Positions 1 through 8,298 of a DNA stretch of 26,992 nt are shown here, in pieces. The notes beneath the pieces were generated by a model. It was not told where the DNA came from. It made no database searches and saw nothing but the letters and a program-made list of their open reading frames with translations. The stretch comes from Clostridia bacterium (lineage in GTDB: Bacteria; Bacillota_A; Clostridia; Christensenellales; Aristaeellaceae), in the NCBI GenBank assembly GCA_017518705.1, contig JAFWUC010000007.1, forward strand, positions 1 through 26,992, read 5' to 3'. Positions within the stretch are counted from its first letter, which is position 1, and each line of letters starts with the position of its first letter. The translations under genes were made by a program, and so were the position numbers.

Positions 1-280
1 CGGAAGAGATGAAGTGGATGTACGCGCCGTACATGTAGCCTTCCACTCCGGTCCTGATCACCCTGACCCGGTGCCAGGTGTTGCCTTTTTTAAGGATTAT
101 CAGCGCGTCGCCGTTGTTGGCCACGCCCATTATGGGCTGGCCCGCGCCCGCCACCTTGCGCACGTACACGGTGCCGTCCTTGGTGGGCGTCTTGACGTAG
201 GCGTAGGTCTCCGCGAAGGCAGGCGCGGCGACGAGCGCGATCAGTATCAAAACGGTTATAAGGGATATCAGCCTTTTCAT
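1..280 (-). CDS. Secreted SH3-domain protein, partial (C-terminus beyond left edge)
   Basis: Reading the minus strand from the ATG at 280 gives at least 93 residues with no stop before the edge. It begins with a Sec signal peptide (MKR, then a hydrophobic run, cleavage probably after PAFA at about residue 22). A beta-rich segment follows that resembles a bacterial SH3 (SH3_3-type) domain: VYVRKVAG near residues 36-43, then GDALIILKKGNTWHRV and GYMYGAYI. Such domains usually bind cell-wall or other extracellular ligands, so an exported wall-associated protein is likely. A purine-rich GGGGGTC ribosome site lies about 8 bases before the ATG. The gene is divergent from the decarboxylase-family gene at 357. 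The part beyond the edge decides the function (peptidase, amidase or plain SH3 protein), so none is assigned. Confidence 0.75.
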   Translation of the reverse strand, partial: MKRLISLITVLILIALVAAPAFAETYAYVKTPTKDGTVYVRKVAGAGQPIMGVANNGDALIILKKGNTWHRVRVIRTGVEGYMYGAYIHFISS

Positions 281-356
281 ATTACGACCCCCTTTGGTTC
301 GGTTGTCTTTTAGACGGCGGCCGCAAAAGGATTGTTCCACGTTTCGGGAGGAAAAA

Positions 357-1472
357 ATGCGCTGGACGCGGGAAGAGTATTTGAGCCACATGACCTTCGG
401 GGAGAGTCCCAGGGAGATGTTCACCGAGCTGTTCGGGCTATTGATAGGGCTGGACCGGGAGTGGAAAAGCCAGGGCGCGGACGAACGGGAGATCTCGCTT
501 GAGGCGTTCGGCTGGGACTACGTTCCCTGGGCGGCGGCGCCCTTTGACGTGTCCCCGAAAAGCGGCATCGCGCCGCGCGTGATCTCCGAGACCGAGAGCG
601 AGCAGGTCTCAATAGACTCGATGGGCAGGAAGATGCGCCTGAGCAAAAAGTGCGCCACCATACCTCTGCCCTTTTCCTATCCCGTTCAGACGCCACAGGA
701 CTGGGAAAATGTGAAAAAATGGTACTCCTTCGACATTTCGAGGTTGGACAGGGAGGCGCTCAAAAGGCTCAAAGCCGCCCGCGCAAAGGGCGCGTTGGTC
801 AACGTCTGGATGCCGGGCGGCTTCGACGAGCCTCGCAACCTGATGGGGGAGGCGGAGCTGTGCTGCGCGTATTACGACGAGCCGGAAATGATCCGCGACA
901 TGCTGGACACCTTCGGGGAGCTCTGCCTTAAGGGCATCGAAGTGATCGCAAACGAGACGGACATAGACGTGCTGTGCGTGCACGAGGACATGGCGGGCGC
1001 GTCCGGGCCCATGATCGGCCCGAAGCTGTTCAAAAGCTTCATAAGCCCCTATTACGCCCGCGTGTGGGACCGGGCGAAACAGGCGGGCGCCCGGCTGTTC
1101 TCCCAGGACTCGGACGGGGACATAAACCCCATACTGGACGAGATAGTCGCCGCGGGCGTTAACTGCGTGTACCCCCTGGAGCCCAAGGCGGGCATGGACA
1201 TGCTGAAGCTCAGGGAAAAGTACGGCACAAAGCTGGCGTTCAAAGGCGGCATAGACAAGTTCGCCCTGAGGGGCACCGCCGATGACGTCAAAAGGGAGCT
1301 GGACTACAAGCTGCGCACGCCACTTACGGGCGGAGGCACCGTGTTCGCCCTGGACCACCGCATCCCCAACGGCGTGCCGATCGAAAACTACAGGCTTTAC
1401 GTGAACTACGGCAGGGAAAAACTGGGTCTGCCGCCCGCCGAGCCGGAAAAGCACGTGAGGATGGCGTTCTGA
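357..1472 (+). CDS. Uroporphyrinogen decarboxylase-family protein (MtaA/CmuA-like)
   Basis: A 371-residue protein of the URO-D superfamily. The start at 357 is chosen because GGGAGG lies just upstream; the frame is open back to 294 but that stretch has no ribosome site. Family features are NVWMPGGFDEPRNLMG (149-164), DVLCVHEDMAGASGPMIGP (204-222), the segment around FSQDSDGDINP (248-258) and VNCVYPLEP (268-276). True HemE makes coproporphyrinogen III, but this sequence resembles the divergent branch that includes corrinoid methyltransferases such as MtaA and CmuA. I see no corrinoid protein or heme genes beside it, so the substrate is unknown. The position where many relatives have a histidine before the SDG motif reads Q250-D251. 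It stands alone, divergent from the SH3 gene and convergent with the DUF1846 gene. Confidence 0.82.
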   Translation: MRWTREEYLSHMTFGESPREMFTELFGLLIGLDREWKSQGADEREISLEAFGWDYVPWAAAPFDVSPKSGIAPRVISETESEQVSIDSMGRKMRLSKKCATIPLPFSYPVQTPQDWENVKKWYSFDISRLDREALKRLKAARAKGALVNVWMPGGFDEPRNLMGEAELCCAYYDEPEMIRDMLDTFGELCLKGIEVIANETDIDVLCVHEDMAGASGPMIGPKLFKSFISPYYARVWDRAKQAGARLFSQDSDGDINPILDEIVAAGVNCVYPLEPKAGMDMLKLREKYGTKLAFKGGIDKFALRGTADDVKRELDYKLRTPLTGGGTVFALDHRIPNGVPIENYRLYVNYGREKLGLPPAEPEKHVRMAF

Positions 1473-1510
1473 CGGGCGGATACGCTTCTTTCGCAGACGC
1501 GGGAACGCCG

Positions 1511-1615
1511 AATGCCCCAAAGCCGGGCACTCGGAAACCGGATACCCGGAAAGCGAACACCCGGAGACCAAACACCCGGAAAGCGAGCACCCGGAAACAG
1601 AGCGGCATACCAAGA
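1511..1615. repeat. 15-base tandem repeat, about five clear copies plus degenerate ends
   Basis: Copies begin at 1526, 1541, 1556, 1571 and 1586 and share a core like ACCCGGAAAGCG (for example AACACCCGGAAAGCG at 1571-1585). Weaker copies are visible at 1511-1525 and 1601-1615. The array sits in the gap between the stop of the decarboxylase-family gene and the terminator at 1665. Because 15 is a multiple of 3, both strands translate into five-residue repeats, but I see no good ribosome site or conserved protein. It is best called a minisatellite of unknown role. Confidence 0.85.
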
Positions 1616-1664
1616 ACCGAATGACCAAGGACCGAATAACGAAATAAAAAACCACCAAGTACAC

Positions 1665-1694
1665 AAAAAAGGCGGGGGCGGCCCCGTCTTTTTT
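1665..1694. terminator. Bidirectional rho-independent terminator
   Basis: Six A, then GGCGGGG, a GCGG loop, CCCCGTC and six T. The two arms pair along 13 positions with one G-T pair, so a GC hairpin followed by a T tract forms on both strands. It lies between the convergent decarboxylase-family gene (ends 1472) and DUF1846 gene (ends 1723) and can serve both. Confidence 0.88.
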
Positions 1695-1722
1695 GTTTTC
1701 GGTTTTTGAAAACGGCGAAAAG

Positions 1723-3204
1723 TTATTTGTGGTACAGCTTGCTCAGTTCGTACTTGGGTTCGCAGCTTAAGTTGATGCCCAGGCGCTTGTATATCTTTTC
1801 GTCCACCTGGGAGGGGATGATGGAGAAATGGGCGTCGCAGCCCTTGAGCTTGGACAGCTGCTGCTGCGCCAGGGCGGCGACGGGGTTGGTGGTGGCGGAC
1901 ACGCACAGCGCCACCAGGATCTCGTCCGTATGCAGGCGGGGGTTGTGGTGACCCAGGTTGTTTATCTTGAGGTCGGCGATGGGCTCGATTACGTTGGAGG
2001 GGATGAGCTTTATCTCCTTGGGTATGCCCGCCAGCGCCTTAAGGCAGTTGAGCAGCAGCGCGGCGGCGCAGCCCAGCAGCGACGAGGTCTTGCCCGTGAC
2101 CACCCGTCCGTCGGACAGCTCCAGCGCGGCGGAGGCGAGACCGGTGGTCTTTTCCCTGAGCAGCGCCGCGCCCACCGCGGGGCAGATCTCCGGGGTTATG
2201 CCCGCTTTTTTGATGATTATCTCCATCTTGCGCAGGGTGCCGGTGACTTCGCCCTTGCGCTTGGCCTCCACCTGGGCGCTGTAGAAGCGGCGCAGGATCT
2301 CCCGCTTGGAGGCTTCGCGGCACACCTCGTCGTCGGTTATGCAGGCGGCGATCATGTTCACGCCCATGTCGGTGGGGGACATGTAGGGGCTCTTGCCCAG
2401 CAGGCGCTCAAACAGCGCCCGCATCACGGGGAAGATCTCCACGTCGCGGTTGTAGTTGACCGCGGTGACGCCGTAGGCTTCCAGGTGGTAGGGGTCGATC
2501 ATGTTCACGTCGTTCAGGTCGGCGGTGGCGGCCTCGTAAGCCTGGTTTACGGGGTGGTTGAGGGGCAGATCCCACACGGGGAAGGTCTCGAACTTGGCGT
2601 AGCCGGAGGAGATGCCCCGCTTAAGGTCGTGGTACAGCTGGCTTAGGCAGGTGGCCATCTTGCCGCTGCCGGGGCCGGGGGCGGTCACCACCACCAGGGG
2701 ACGGGTGGTGGGCACGTACTCGTTGCGGCCGTAGCCTTCCTCGGACACTATGTCGTCCACGTTGTGGGGGTAGCCCTTGATGGGGTAGTGGATGTAGCTT
2801 TTGATGCCCAGGCTGGTGAGCTTTTTACGGAAATTGTCGGCGCCGGGCTGGCCCTGGTACTGGGTGATGACCACGCCGCTCACCAGGAAACCCATGGAGC
2901 TGAACACGTCCATGAGCCGGAGCGTGTCGTCGGCGTAGGAGATGCCAAGGTCGCCCCGCTGCTTGTTTTTCTCTATGTCGTCGGCGCAGATGGGGATGAT
3001 TATCTCCACGTCGCTGCCGATGGCCTTGAGCATCCTGAGCTTGCTGTCCGGCTCGAAGCCCGGCAGCACCCGGGAGGCGTGGAAGTCGTCGTAGAGCTTG
3101 CCGCCGAACTCGAGGTAGAGTTTGCCGCCGAACTCCGCGATGCGCTCCTTTATGCGCTCGGACTGGATGCGAATGTATTTGTCATTGTCAAAGCCTGTTT
3201 TCAT
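1723..3204 (-). CDS. DUF1846 family protein (UPF0371)
   Basis: A 493-residue protein that matches the DUF1846/UPF0371 family over its full length. Seen features are the conserved opening FDNDKYIRIQSERIKERI, LEFGGKL (31-37) followed by HASRVLPGF (42-50), ADDIEKNK (74-81), and the glycine-rich loop APGPGSGKMATC (175-186). Members occur widely in Firmicutes and Actinobacteria; structures exist but the biochemical role is not settled, and none is claimed here. The ATG at 3204 is preceded by CAGGGGGC. The gene lies 79 bases downstream of degV with a hairpin between, so it may be read partly through from degV or have its own weak promoter. It ends at the bidirectional terminator at 1665-1694. Confidence 0.9.
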   Translation of the reverse strand: MKTGFDNDKYIRIQSERIKERIAEFGGKLYLEFGGKLYDDFHASRVLPGFEPDSKLRMLKAIGSDVEIIIPICADDIEKNKQRGDLGISYADDTLRLMDVFSSMGFLVSGVVITQYQGQPGADNFRKKLTSLGIKSYIHYPIKGYPHNVDDIVSEEGYGRNEYVPTTRPLVVVTAPGPGSGKMATCLSQLYHDLKRGISSGYAKFETFPVWDLPLNHPVNQAYEAATADLNDVNMIDPYHLEAYGVTAVNYNRDVEIFPVMRALFERLLGKSPYMSPTDMGVNMIAACITDDEVCREASKREILRRFYSAQVEAKRKGEVTGTLRKMEIIIKKAGITPEICPAVGAALLREKTTGLASAALELSDGRVVTGKTSSLLGCAAALLLNCLKALAGIPKEIKLIPSNVIEPIADLKINNLGHHNPRLHTDEILVALCVSATTNPVAALAQQQLSKLKGCDAHFSIIPSQVDEKIYKRLGINLSCEPKYELSKLYHK

Positions 3205-3238
3205 CGCTGCCCCCTGTGATGTAAGATTTTGCCTGTAT

Positions 3239-3267
3239 CAATCAAAACGGGCGGAGAGTATCCGCCC
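3239..3267 (-). terminator. Hairpin terminator or attenuator after degV
   Basis: A perfect 7-base stem (GGGCGGA at 3249-3255 with TCCGCCC at 3261-3267) and a 5-base loop. On the minus strand it is followed by GTTTTGAT, a short T tract. It lies 17 bases past the degV stop. The T run is short, so partial read-through into the DUF1846 gene is plausible. Confidence 0.65.
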
Positions 3268-3283
3268 AATCGATCCCAATGTG

Positions 3284-4135
3284 CTATTTTTGCGCCTGGA
3301 AGAAGAGGATGCCGAGGGTGCCGGGGCCGCAGTGGCTGGACACGGTGCAGCCCGCCAGGGAGTGGATTATCTCCTCGAAGGGCGCCTCTTCCAGTATGGC
3401 CTTGCGGCATTCCTCGACGATCTCGGGGTCCACGCCGCTGTCGGTGATGAATATGCGCTTGAGCTCCAGCGGGCCCGCCGCCTGCAGCCGCTCGTGCACG
3501 TACTGCTTGAGCACTGCGGAGAGCTTGCCGCGGTACTTTTTGCCCACGCCCATCTTTCCGTCCCGGACCTCGATCATGGGCTTGATCTTGAGTATGCCCG
3601 CCGCCAGGGAGACCACGGAGGAGCAGCGGCCGCCCTTGGCCAGGTACTCCATGGTGTCGATCACGAAGGACACGTTCAGGCGCTGCTTTTTCTCGTCCAG
3701 TATTTTCTGGATCTCGGCGCCCGTCTTGCCCTCTTCCGCCAGTATCGCGGCCTCTATGGCCAGATGGCCGGAGCCGCTGGACAGGTTGCGGGAGTCCACT
3801 GGATACACGTGGCCCATCTCCTGCGCCGCCATGCACGCGCTCTGGTAGCAGCTGGAGAACTCGCTGGAGATGTTTATGTGGACCACTTCGTTGCCCGCGT
3901 CCACAAAGGGCTTCCAGAAGTTGGTGTAGTCCTCGGCGGAGCAGGCGGCCGTCTTGGGCAGCACGCCCGTCCTGGACACGTACTCGAACAGCTGGGGGGC
4001 GGTGATGTCTACGCCGTCTCTGAACTCGCCTTCAGCGGTGCGCACGTAGAGAGGGCAGATGGCTATGCCGTATTTTTCTATGGAACCCCGGTCCAGGTCG
4101 CAGGTGGAGTCGGCGGTAACGATTATCTTGCTCAT
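3284..4135 (-). CDS. DegV family fatty-acid-binding protein
   Basis: A 283-residue full-length DegV protein. Family hallmarks are the N-terminal IIVTADSTCDLD (4-15), the early segment with YVRTAEGEFRDGVDIT, the loop around TAACSAEDYTNFW, the NISSEFSSCYQSA serine motif, and the closing SSHCGPGTLGILF. DegV (FakB-type) proteins bind a fatty acid and in several Firmicutes present it to the kinase FakA; no fakA is in the window, so partnership is an inference. The ATG at 4135 has an AAGGAGC ribosome site. The gene begins 17 bases after the stop of the VanW-family gene, so the two are probably cotranscribed. Confidence 0.92.
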   Translation of the reverse strand: MSKIIVTADSTCDLDRGSIEKYGIAICPLYVRTAEGEFRDGVDITAPQLFEYVSRTGVLPKTAACSAEDYTNFWKPFVDAGNEVVHINISSEFSSCYQSACMAAQEMGHVYPVDSRNLSSGSGHLAIEAAILAEEGKTGAEIQKILDEKKQRLNVSFVIDTMEYLAKGGRCSSVVSLAAGILKIKPMIEVRDGKMGVGKKYRGKLSAVLKQYVHERLQAAGPLELKRIFITDSGVDPEIVEECRKAILEEAPFEEIIHSLAGCTVSSHCGPGTLGILFFQAQK

Positions 4136-4152
4136 AAAATGCTCCTTTTGAT

Positions 4153-5550
4153 TTATGGGGCCAGCATGCCGGTCATGTAAATGTCACGCTCGCCGGAATA
4201 GTAATCCTCGCTGAGCACCTCGCGCTTGACTTCGCGCCCGGTGTCCCAGTCGTAATACACACGTTCAAGCATACTTCTGCGCCCGAGCTTGCCCTCTTTG
4301 TAGAGTATCCTCTGGGAGGTGTACTGGGCGATCTTGCCGGTGGTGTCCACGCGGACTTCGATGTTGGGGTTCTTGATGTTGTTCTGTATGATGGTGGAGA
4401 CCAGGTCGATGCGGTACTCCGGGCGGTTGGAATAGACGTAGACCGTGGCGGATTCCTTGTTTATGACGCTGGTGTAGATGTAGATCGCGTAGTCAGTGTC
4501 GTTCACGAACACGAAGTCGTCCATGGCGTCTTCGCTGACCGCGGCGTCCATGGATGCCGCGCAGTAGTCGACCACCAGGGAGTGGTGATGCCTTTCCACC
4601 GTGGTCATGCCCGCGTACATCAGCGCGCCGTAGAGCGTGGATGACGCCTGGCACACGCCGCCGCCCACGCCCGTGGTGACGGAGGTGCCGTAGTACACGG
4701 TGCCCACCTCGTAGCCCCTTATCACGCTGCGCTCGCCCACCACTTCGTTGAAGGACACGGTCTCGCCCGGGGCGACCTTGAAGCCGTTGAAGTTGTTGAG
4801 CGCGGTCCTCACGTTGCTGCAGCGGGAGGAGGATGAGGTGGTGAGGGGAGTGGTGTATGTCACGATCAGCTGCAGGCCGTTTTCAGCGGAGTCGGAGGAC
4901 ACGCTGGGCAGCTTGATCTCTACCGGCAGGGGGTACAGGGTGGTCTCGGAGCCGCTGCGCATGAGGCTCAGCAGGGTGTTTACGAAGCTTTCCCTGTCCA
5001 GTTCGCGCCCGTCCACGGAGGAGGACACTATCATGGGCCGGGTGGGACCCAGGACTATGTCCGCGTCCACGGGCTGAATGAACACGGCGTTGTAGATCTC
5101 GTCCACGAACTTGTCCAGCTTGGACTGGTTATAGCTGAGCTCCGTGACGAAGAGCTGGGGATTGATCCTAAGCGACTGGAGCTGATTCGAGCGGTCGGTG
5201 TTGGAACCCACGTGCCCCAGGCTCCAGGCGGAGCGCAGTATCTCGTCGGTGTTGAACCTGGCGTCCACCTGCTTGGGGGTGAAGGTCCAGATCCTGTCCT
5301 CGAAGGTAAAGGTATAGGAGGCGTTGACCAGCCTGTCCGCCCAGGCGTTCAGGCGGCTCTCGCCCTGCGCCTTGGTGTAGGGGGACATGTCCACGCCGTT
5401 TATGTATACGCCCTGGGCGTAGAAGCTGGAGGAGGAAGAGGATGCGCCGCCGAACAGCTTTATCCCCAGGAACACCGCCAGTGCCACCACGACCAGCGCG
5501 AATATCGGATTTGAAAACAGGCTGCCGGGCCTGTATCTGCGTTTTGCCAT
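4153..5550 (-). CDS. VanW family protein with N-terminal membrane anchor
   Basis: A 465-residue protein. The start at 5550 is chosen because GGGAG lies 6-7 bases upstream and a hydrophobic anchor begins soon after (about 14-34); the frame stays open upstream to 5934 but would overlap polA. After the anchor comes a serine stretch and then about 200 residues resembling the peptidoglycan-binding-like region that precedes VanW (PG_binding_4 type). The VanW domain (about 240-385) follows, with the signature GGGVCQASSTLY at 296-307 and ERHHHS at 319-324. The C-terminal part is beta-rich, of G5-like character. VanW proteins are cell-surface proteins of uncertain activity, first noted in vancomycin-resistance clusters; this is a chromosomal relative and not evidence of resistance. 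Promoter at 5582-5610; degV follows. Confidence 0.88.
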   Translation of the reverse strand: MAKRRYRPGSLFSNPIFALVVVALAVFLGIKLFGGASSSSSSFYAQGVYINGVDMSPYTKAQGESRLNAWADRLVNASYTFTFEDRIWTFTPKQVDARFNTDEILRSAWSLGHVGSNTDRSNQLQSLRINPQLFVTELSYNQSKLDKFVDEIYNAVFIQPVDADIVLGPTRPMIVSSSVDGRELDRESFVNTLLSLMRSGSETTLYPLPVEIKLPSVSSDSAENGLQLIVTYTTPLTTSSSSRCSNVRTALNNFNGFKVAPGETVSFNEVVGERSVIRGYEVGTVYYGTSVTTGVGGGVCQASSTLYGALMYAGMTTVERHHHSLVVDYCAASMDAAVSEDAMDDFVFVNDTDYAIYIYTSVINKESATVYVYSNRPEYRIDLVSTIIQNNIKNPNIEVRVDTTGKIAQYTSQRILYKEGKLGRRSMLERVYYDWDTGREVKREVLSEDYYSGERDIYMTGMLAP

Positions 5551-5581
5551 ATAAACTCCCGAAAAAAATAGACCAGCAAAT

Positions 5582-5610
5582 ATTATACTACAAAAATCTG
5601 CGGCACGCAA
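5582..5610 (-). promoter_or_regulatory. Sigma-A promoter for the VanW-family gene (minus strand)
   Basis: On the minus strand, TTGCGT (5610-5605), a 17-base spacer and TATAAT (5587-5582). Transcription would start near 5575, about 25 bases before the ATG at 5550. Confidence 0.8.
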
Positions 5611-5667
5611 GTGCGCGGCGGCAAAAAAGCTGAAAATCCGGGGCGGAACGGGAGCGCAAACTGCCGC

Positions 5668-5696
5668 TTGCAAGTTTTTGATAAATGTAGTATAAT
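5668..5696 (+). promoter_or_regulatory. Sigma-A promoter for polA and the following run of genes
   Basis: TTGCAA (5668-5673), a 17-base spacer and TATAAT (5691-5696). The start point would be near 5703, giving a leader of about 30 bases before the polA ATG. It lies back to back with the promoter at 5582-5610 and shares with it the string TGTAGTATAATA around the -10. Confidence 0.82.
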
Positions 5697-5733
5697 ACAA
5701 CGGACTATATATGTAAGCATTCGTGGAGGGGCT

Positions 5734-8298
5734 ATGGAACACAGGGTAGTGGTGCTGGACGGCTACAGTCTTCTGTTCAGGGCGTTTCATGCGCTGCCCC
5801 TTATGGACAACGGCGAAGGCGAGTACACCAACGCCGTGCACGGCTTCATGCTGATGCTGCAGAAGGTGCTTTCCTCCGAAAAGCCCACCGCGCTGGCTGT
5901 GGCGTTCGACATGGACAAGCACACCTTCCGCCACGAGAAGTGCGATTTTTACAAGGCCAACCGCGCGCCCGCGCCCGAAGAGTTCAAGCCCCAGGCGGAG
6001 CTTGTAAAGCGCCTGCTCCCCGAGATGGGCATAAAGGTGCTGGAAAAGCAGGGCTTCGAGGCGGACGACATACTGGGCACGGTGAGTTTGGAGTGCGAAA
6101 GGCGGAAGATCCCCTGCCTGCTGGTCACGGGCGACCGGGACAGCTACCAGCTGGCGGGCGAGTACACCACCATCCTGTACACCAAGCGGGGCATAAGCGA
6201 CACGGTCAGGGTCACTCCCGAATGGATAAAGGAAAACTACGGCCTGGAACCCAGGCAGCTCATAGACGTCAAGAGCCTGATGGGCGACCAGTCTGACAAT
6301 ATCCCCGGCGTGGCGGGCATAGGCGAAAAGACCGCCGTAAAGCTCATACAGAAATACGGCAGCGTGGAAAACGCGCTGGACGGCGCGGACGCGGGGGAAA
6401 AGGGCGCGCTCAGGGAAAAACTGTTAAACGGCAGGCAGGACGCCATGACCAGCCGCTTTCTGGCGGAGATAGTCCGGTCCGTCCCCATAGACATGGACTT
6501 TGACGGCTGGACGACGGACGCCCTCGCGGGCGGGTACGAAACGTTAAAGCGCTTAAAGCTCACCCAGGTGATAGAGCGTATGGAGCTTAAGCCCGAAGCG
6601 CCCGCGCCGGAAAAGACCGAAAGCTTTGCGGCCGTATCGCTTGCCGAGGCGGAGCCGGAAGAGCTGGAAAAAGCGGTAAAGCCGCTTATGGACGTGCAGG
6701 GCATCATAGCGGTGCACGCGGGCGAAAACTTCACCCTGGCCCACATAAACGGCGCCTGCCTGAAAGTGAAAATGCAGGGTGACCTGCTCTCTCCGGGCCT
6801 TGAAACCGAGGACGTGCTTAAGTGCCTGAAGGCGCTGTCCGAAGCGGGCCACACGCTCGTGTTCCACGACATAAAGGCGCTGGAAGGGGACACCTCCTTC
6901 CTGGAAGGCAAAAGCGAGGACACCATGCTGGCCGCCTACGCGCTCGATCCTTCGAAGGACGTGATGTCGCTTAAGAGCGCCTGCGCCGGTCTGGACTGCG
7001 AATATGACGAAACGAATCCCGCGATAAGCGTGATGAGCCTGTGGCTGAAGGCGCAGGCTGCCCTTGACAGGGACGGGCTTACGAAACTCTACCGGGAGAT
7101 AGAGCTGCCCCTGTGCTTCGTGCTCAAGCGCATGGAGACGGCGGGCTTCCTGGTGGACAGGGAGTATCTGGCAAGGCTGGGGGAGACGTTCCGCCAAAGG
7201 CTGGAAGCCGCGGAAAAAGAGGTCTACCGCCTGGCGGGCAGGGAAGTAAACATCAACTCTCCCAAGCAGCTCAAGGAACTGCTGTTCACCGAGCTCAAGC
7301 TGCCCGTGCCCGGGGGCAAAAAGACGGCGGCGTCCACTTCCGCGGAAGTGCTGGAGGAATTAAAGGACGACTATCCGGTCTGCGGCTGGATACTGGAGTA
7401 CAGGAAGTACCAGAAGCTGCAGTCCACGTACATAGACGGGCTGCTTAGTCAGATTTCTTCCGACGGGCGGATACACACCCGCTTTGAGCAGGCGGTGACC
7501 GGCACGGGCAGGATCAGCTCCCGCGAGCCCAATCTGCAGAACATCCCCGTAAGGACGGCGGTGGGCCGGGAACTCAGGCGCGCGTTCATACCCGAAGAGG
7601 GCTGCGTGCTGGCGGACGCGGACTACAGCCAGATAGAGTTAAGGGTGCTGGCGGCGCTAAGCGGCGACGAAAACATGACGGACGCGTTTGCCCGGGGGCA
7701 GGACATCCACGCCTCCACCGCGTCCAGGATATTCGGTGTGCCGATAGAGCTGGTGACGGGGGAAATGCGCTCCCGGGCGAAGGCGGTCAACTTCGGCACC
7801 GTGTACGGCATAAGCGGTTTCGGCCTGGCCAGGAACACGGGCGTCACGCCTGCCGAAGCCAGGGGCTTCATAGACAGCTATTTCGCCCGCTATCCCCGGA
7901 TAAAGGAATATCTGGAGGCGAAAAAGCGGGAGGGGCGCGAGCAGGGCTACGTTACCACGCTGTTCGGGCGGCGCAGGTACCTGCCGGAACTGGAGTCCTC
8001 CAATTTCCAGACCCGCGCTTTCGGCGAGCGCGTGGCGATGAACAGCCCCATACAGGGCACCGCGGCGGACATAATCAAGATCGCCATGATAAACACCGAC
8101 CGGCTGCTCAGGGAAAAGGGGCTCAGGTCCCGCCTGATACTGCAGGTGCACGACGAACTGATACTGGAATGCCCTTCGGAGGAAGCCGAAGCGGCGGGAA
8201 ATATACTCAAACAGGCCATGGAAGGCGCTGTCACGCTCAAGGTGCCTCTTACGAGCGAGGTACACACGGGAGGAAACTGGGATGAGTGCAAACCGTAA
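5734..8298 (+). CDS. polA: DNA polymerase I
   Basis: An 854-residue DNA polymerase I used for Okazaki-fragment processing and repair. The start at 5734 follows GGAGGGG and matches the family N-terminus (VVVLDGYSLLFRAFHALP). The 5' nuclease domain shows FRHEKCDFYKANRAP, GFEADDILG, VTGDRDSYQL and the helix-hairpin motif GVAGIGEKTA. The central 3'-5' exonuclease domain lacks the DxE and later acidic motifs, so proofreading is probably lost, as in Bacillus and Taq enzymes. The polymerase domain is intact: motif A DYSQIELR with D630 and E635, motif B with R679, K683 and Y691, and motif C HDE at 806-808. The last 17 bases overlap coaE. It heads a long plus-strand run of genes. Confidence 0.97.
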   Translation: MEHRVVVLDGYSLLFRAFHALPLMDNGEGEYTNAVHGFMLMLQKVLSSEKPTALAVAFDMDKHTFRHEKCDFYKANRAPAPEEFKPQAELVKRLLPEMGIKVLEKQGFEADDILGTVSLECERRKIPCLLVTGDRDSYQLAGEYTTILYTKRGISDTVRVTPEWIKENYGLEPRQLIDVKSLMGDQSDNIPGVAGIGEKTAVKLIQKYGSVENALDGADAGEKGALREKLLNGRQDAMTSRFLAEIVRSVPIDMDFDGWTTDALAGGYETLKRLKLTQVIERMELKPEAPAPEKTESFAAVSLAEAEPEELEKAVKPLMDVQGIIAVHAGENFTLAHINGACLKVKMQGDLLSPGLETEDVLKCLKALSEAGHTLVFHDIKALEGDTSFLEGKSEDTMLAAYALDPSKDVMSLKSACAGLDCEYDETNPAISVMSLWLKAQAALDRDGLTKLYREIELPLCFVLKRMETAGFLVDREYLARLGETFRQRLEAAEKEVYRLAGREVNINSPKQLKELLFTELKLPVPGGKKTAASTSAEVLEELKDDYPVCGWILEYRKYQKLQSTYIDGLLSQISSDGRIHTRFEQAVTGTGRISSREPNLQNIPVRTAVGRELRRAFIPEEGCVLADADYSQIELRVLAALSGDENMTDAFARGQDIHASTASRIFGVPIELVTGEMRSRAKAVNFGTVYGISGFGLARNTGVTPAEARGFIDSYFARYPRIKEYLEAKKREGREQGYVTTLFGRRRYLPELESSNFQTRAFGERVAMNSPIQGTAADIIKIAMINTDRLLREKGLRSRLILQVHDELILECPSEEAEAAGNILKQAMEGAVTLKVPLTSEVHTGGNWDECKP

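Noticed and set aside
14..313. Plus-strand open frame of 99 codons at the left edge
   Set aside because: It lies antisense to the SH3-domain gene, which has a signal peptide, a domain match and a ribosome site; the plus frame has none of these.
1511..1615. The tandem repeat as a CRISPR array
   Set aside because: The copies are contiguous with no spacers and only 15 bases long, and no cas genes are present.
609..1664. Long minus-strand open frame opposite the decarboxylase-family gene
   Set aside because: No family resemblance; biased composition from antisense GC-rich coding DNA and from the 15-base repeat, which gives its repetitive SGCSLSG-like part.
3122..4180. 352-codon plus-strand frame opposite degV
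   Set aside because: Antisense shadow of degV, which matches its family over the full length.
4153..5550. VanW-family gene plus ddl as a vancomycin-resistance cluster
   Set aside because: The ligase has the tyrosine typical of D-Ala-D-Ala ligases, the genes are far apart and no vanH, vanX or vanRS-like genes are present.
5551..5934. N-terminal extension of the VanW-family gene up to 5934
   Set aside because: It would overlap the start of polA and both promoters; the start at 5550 has a ribosome site and a membrane anchor right after.
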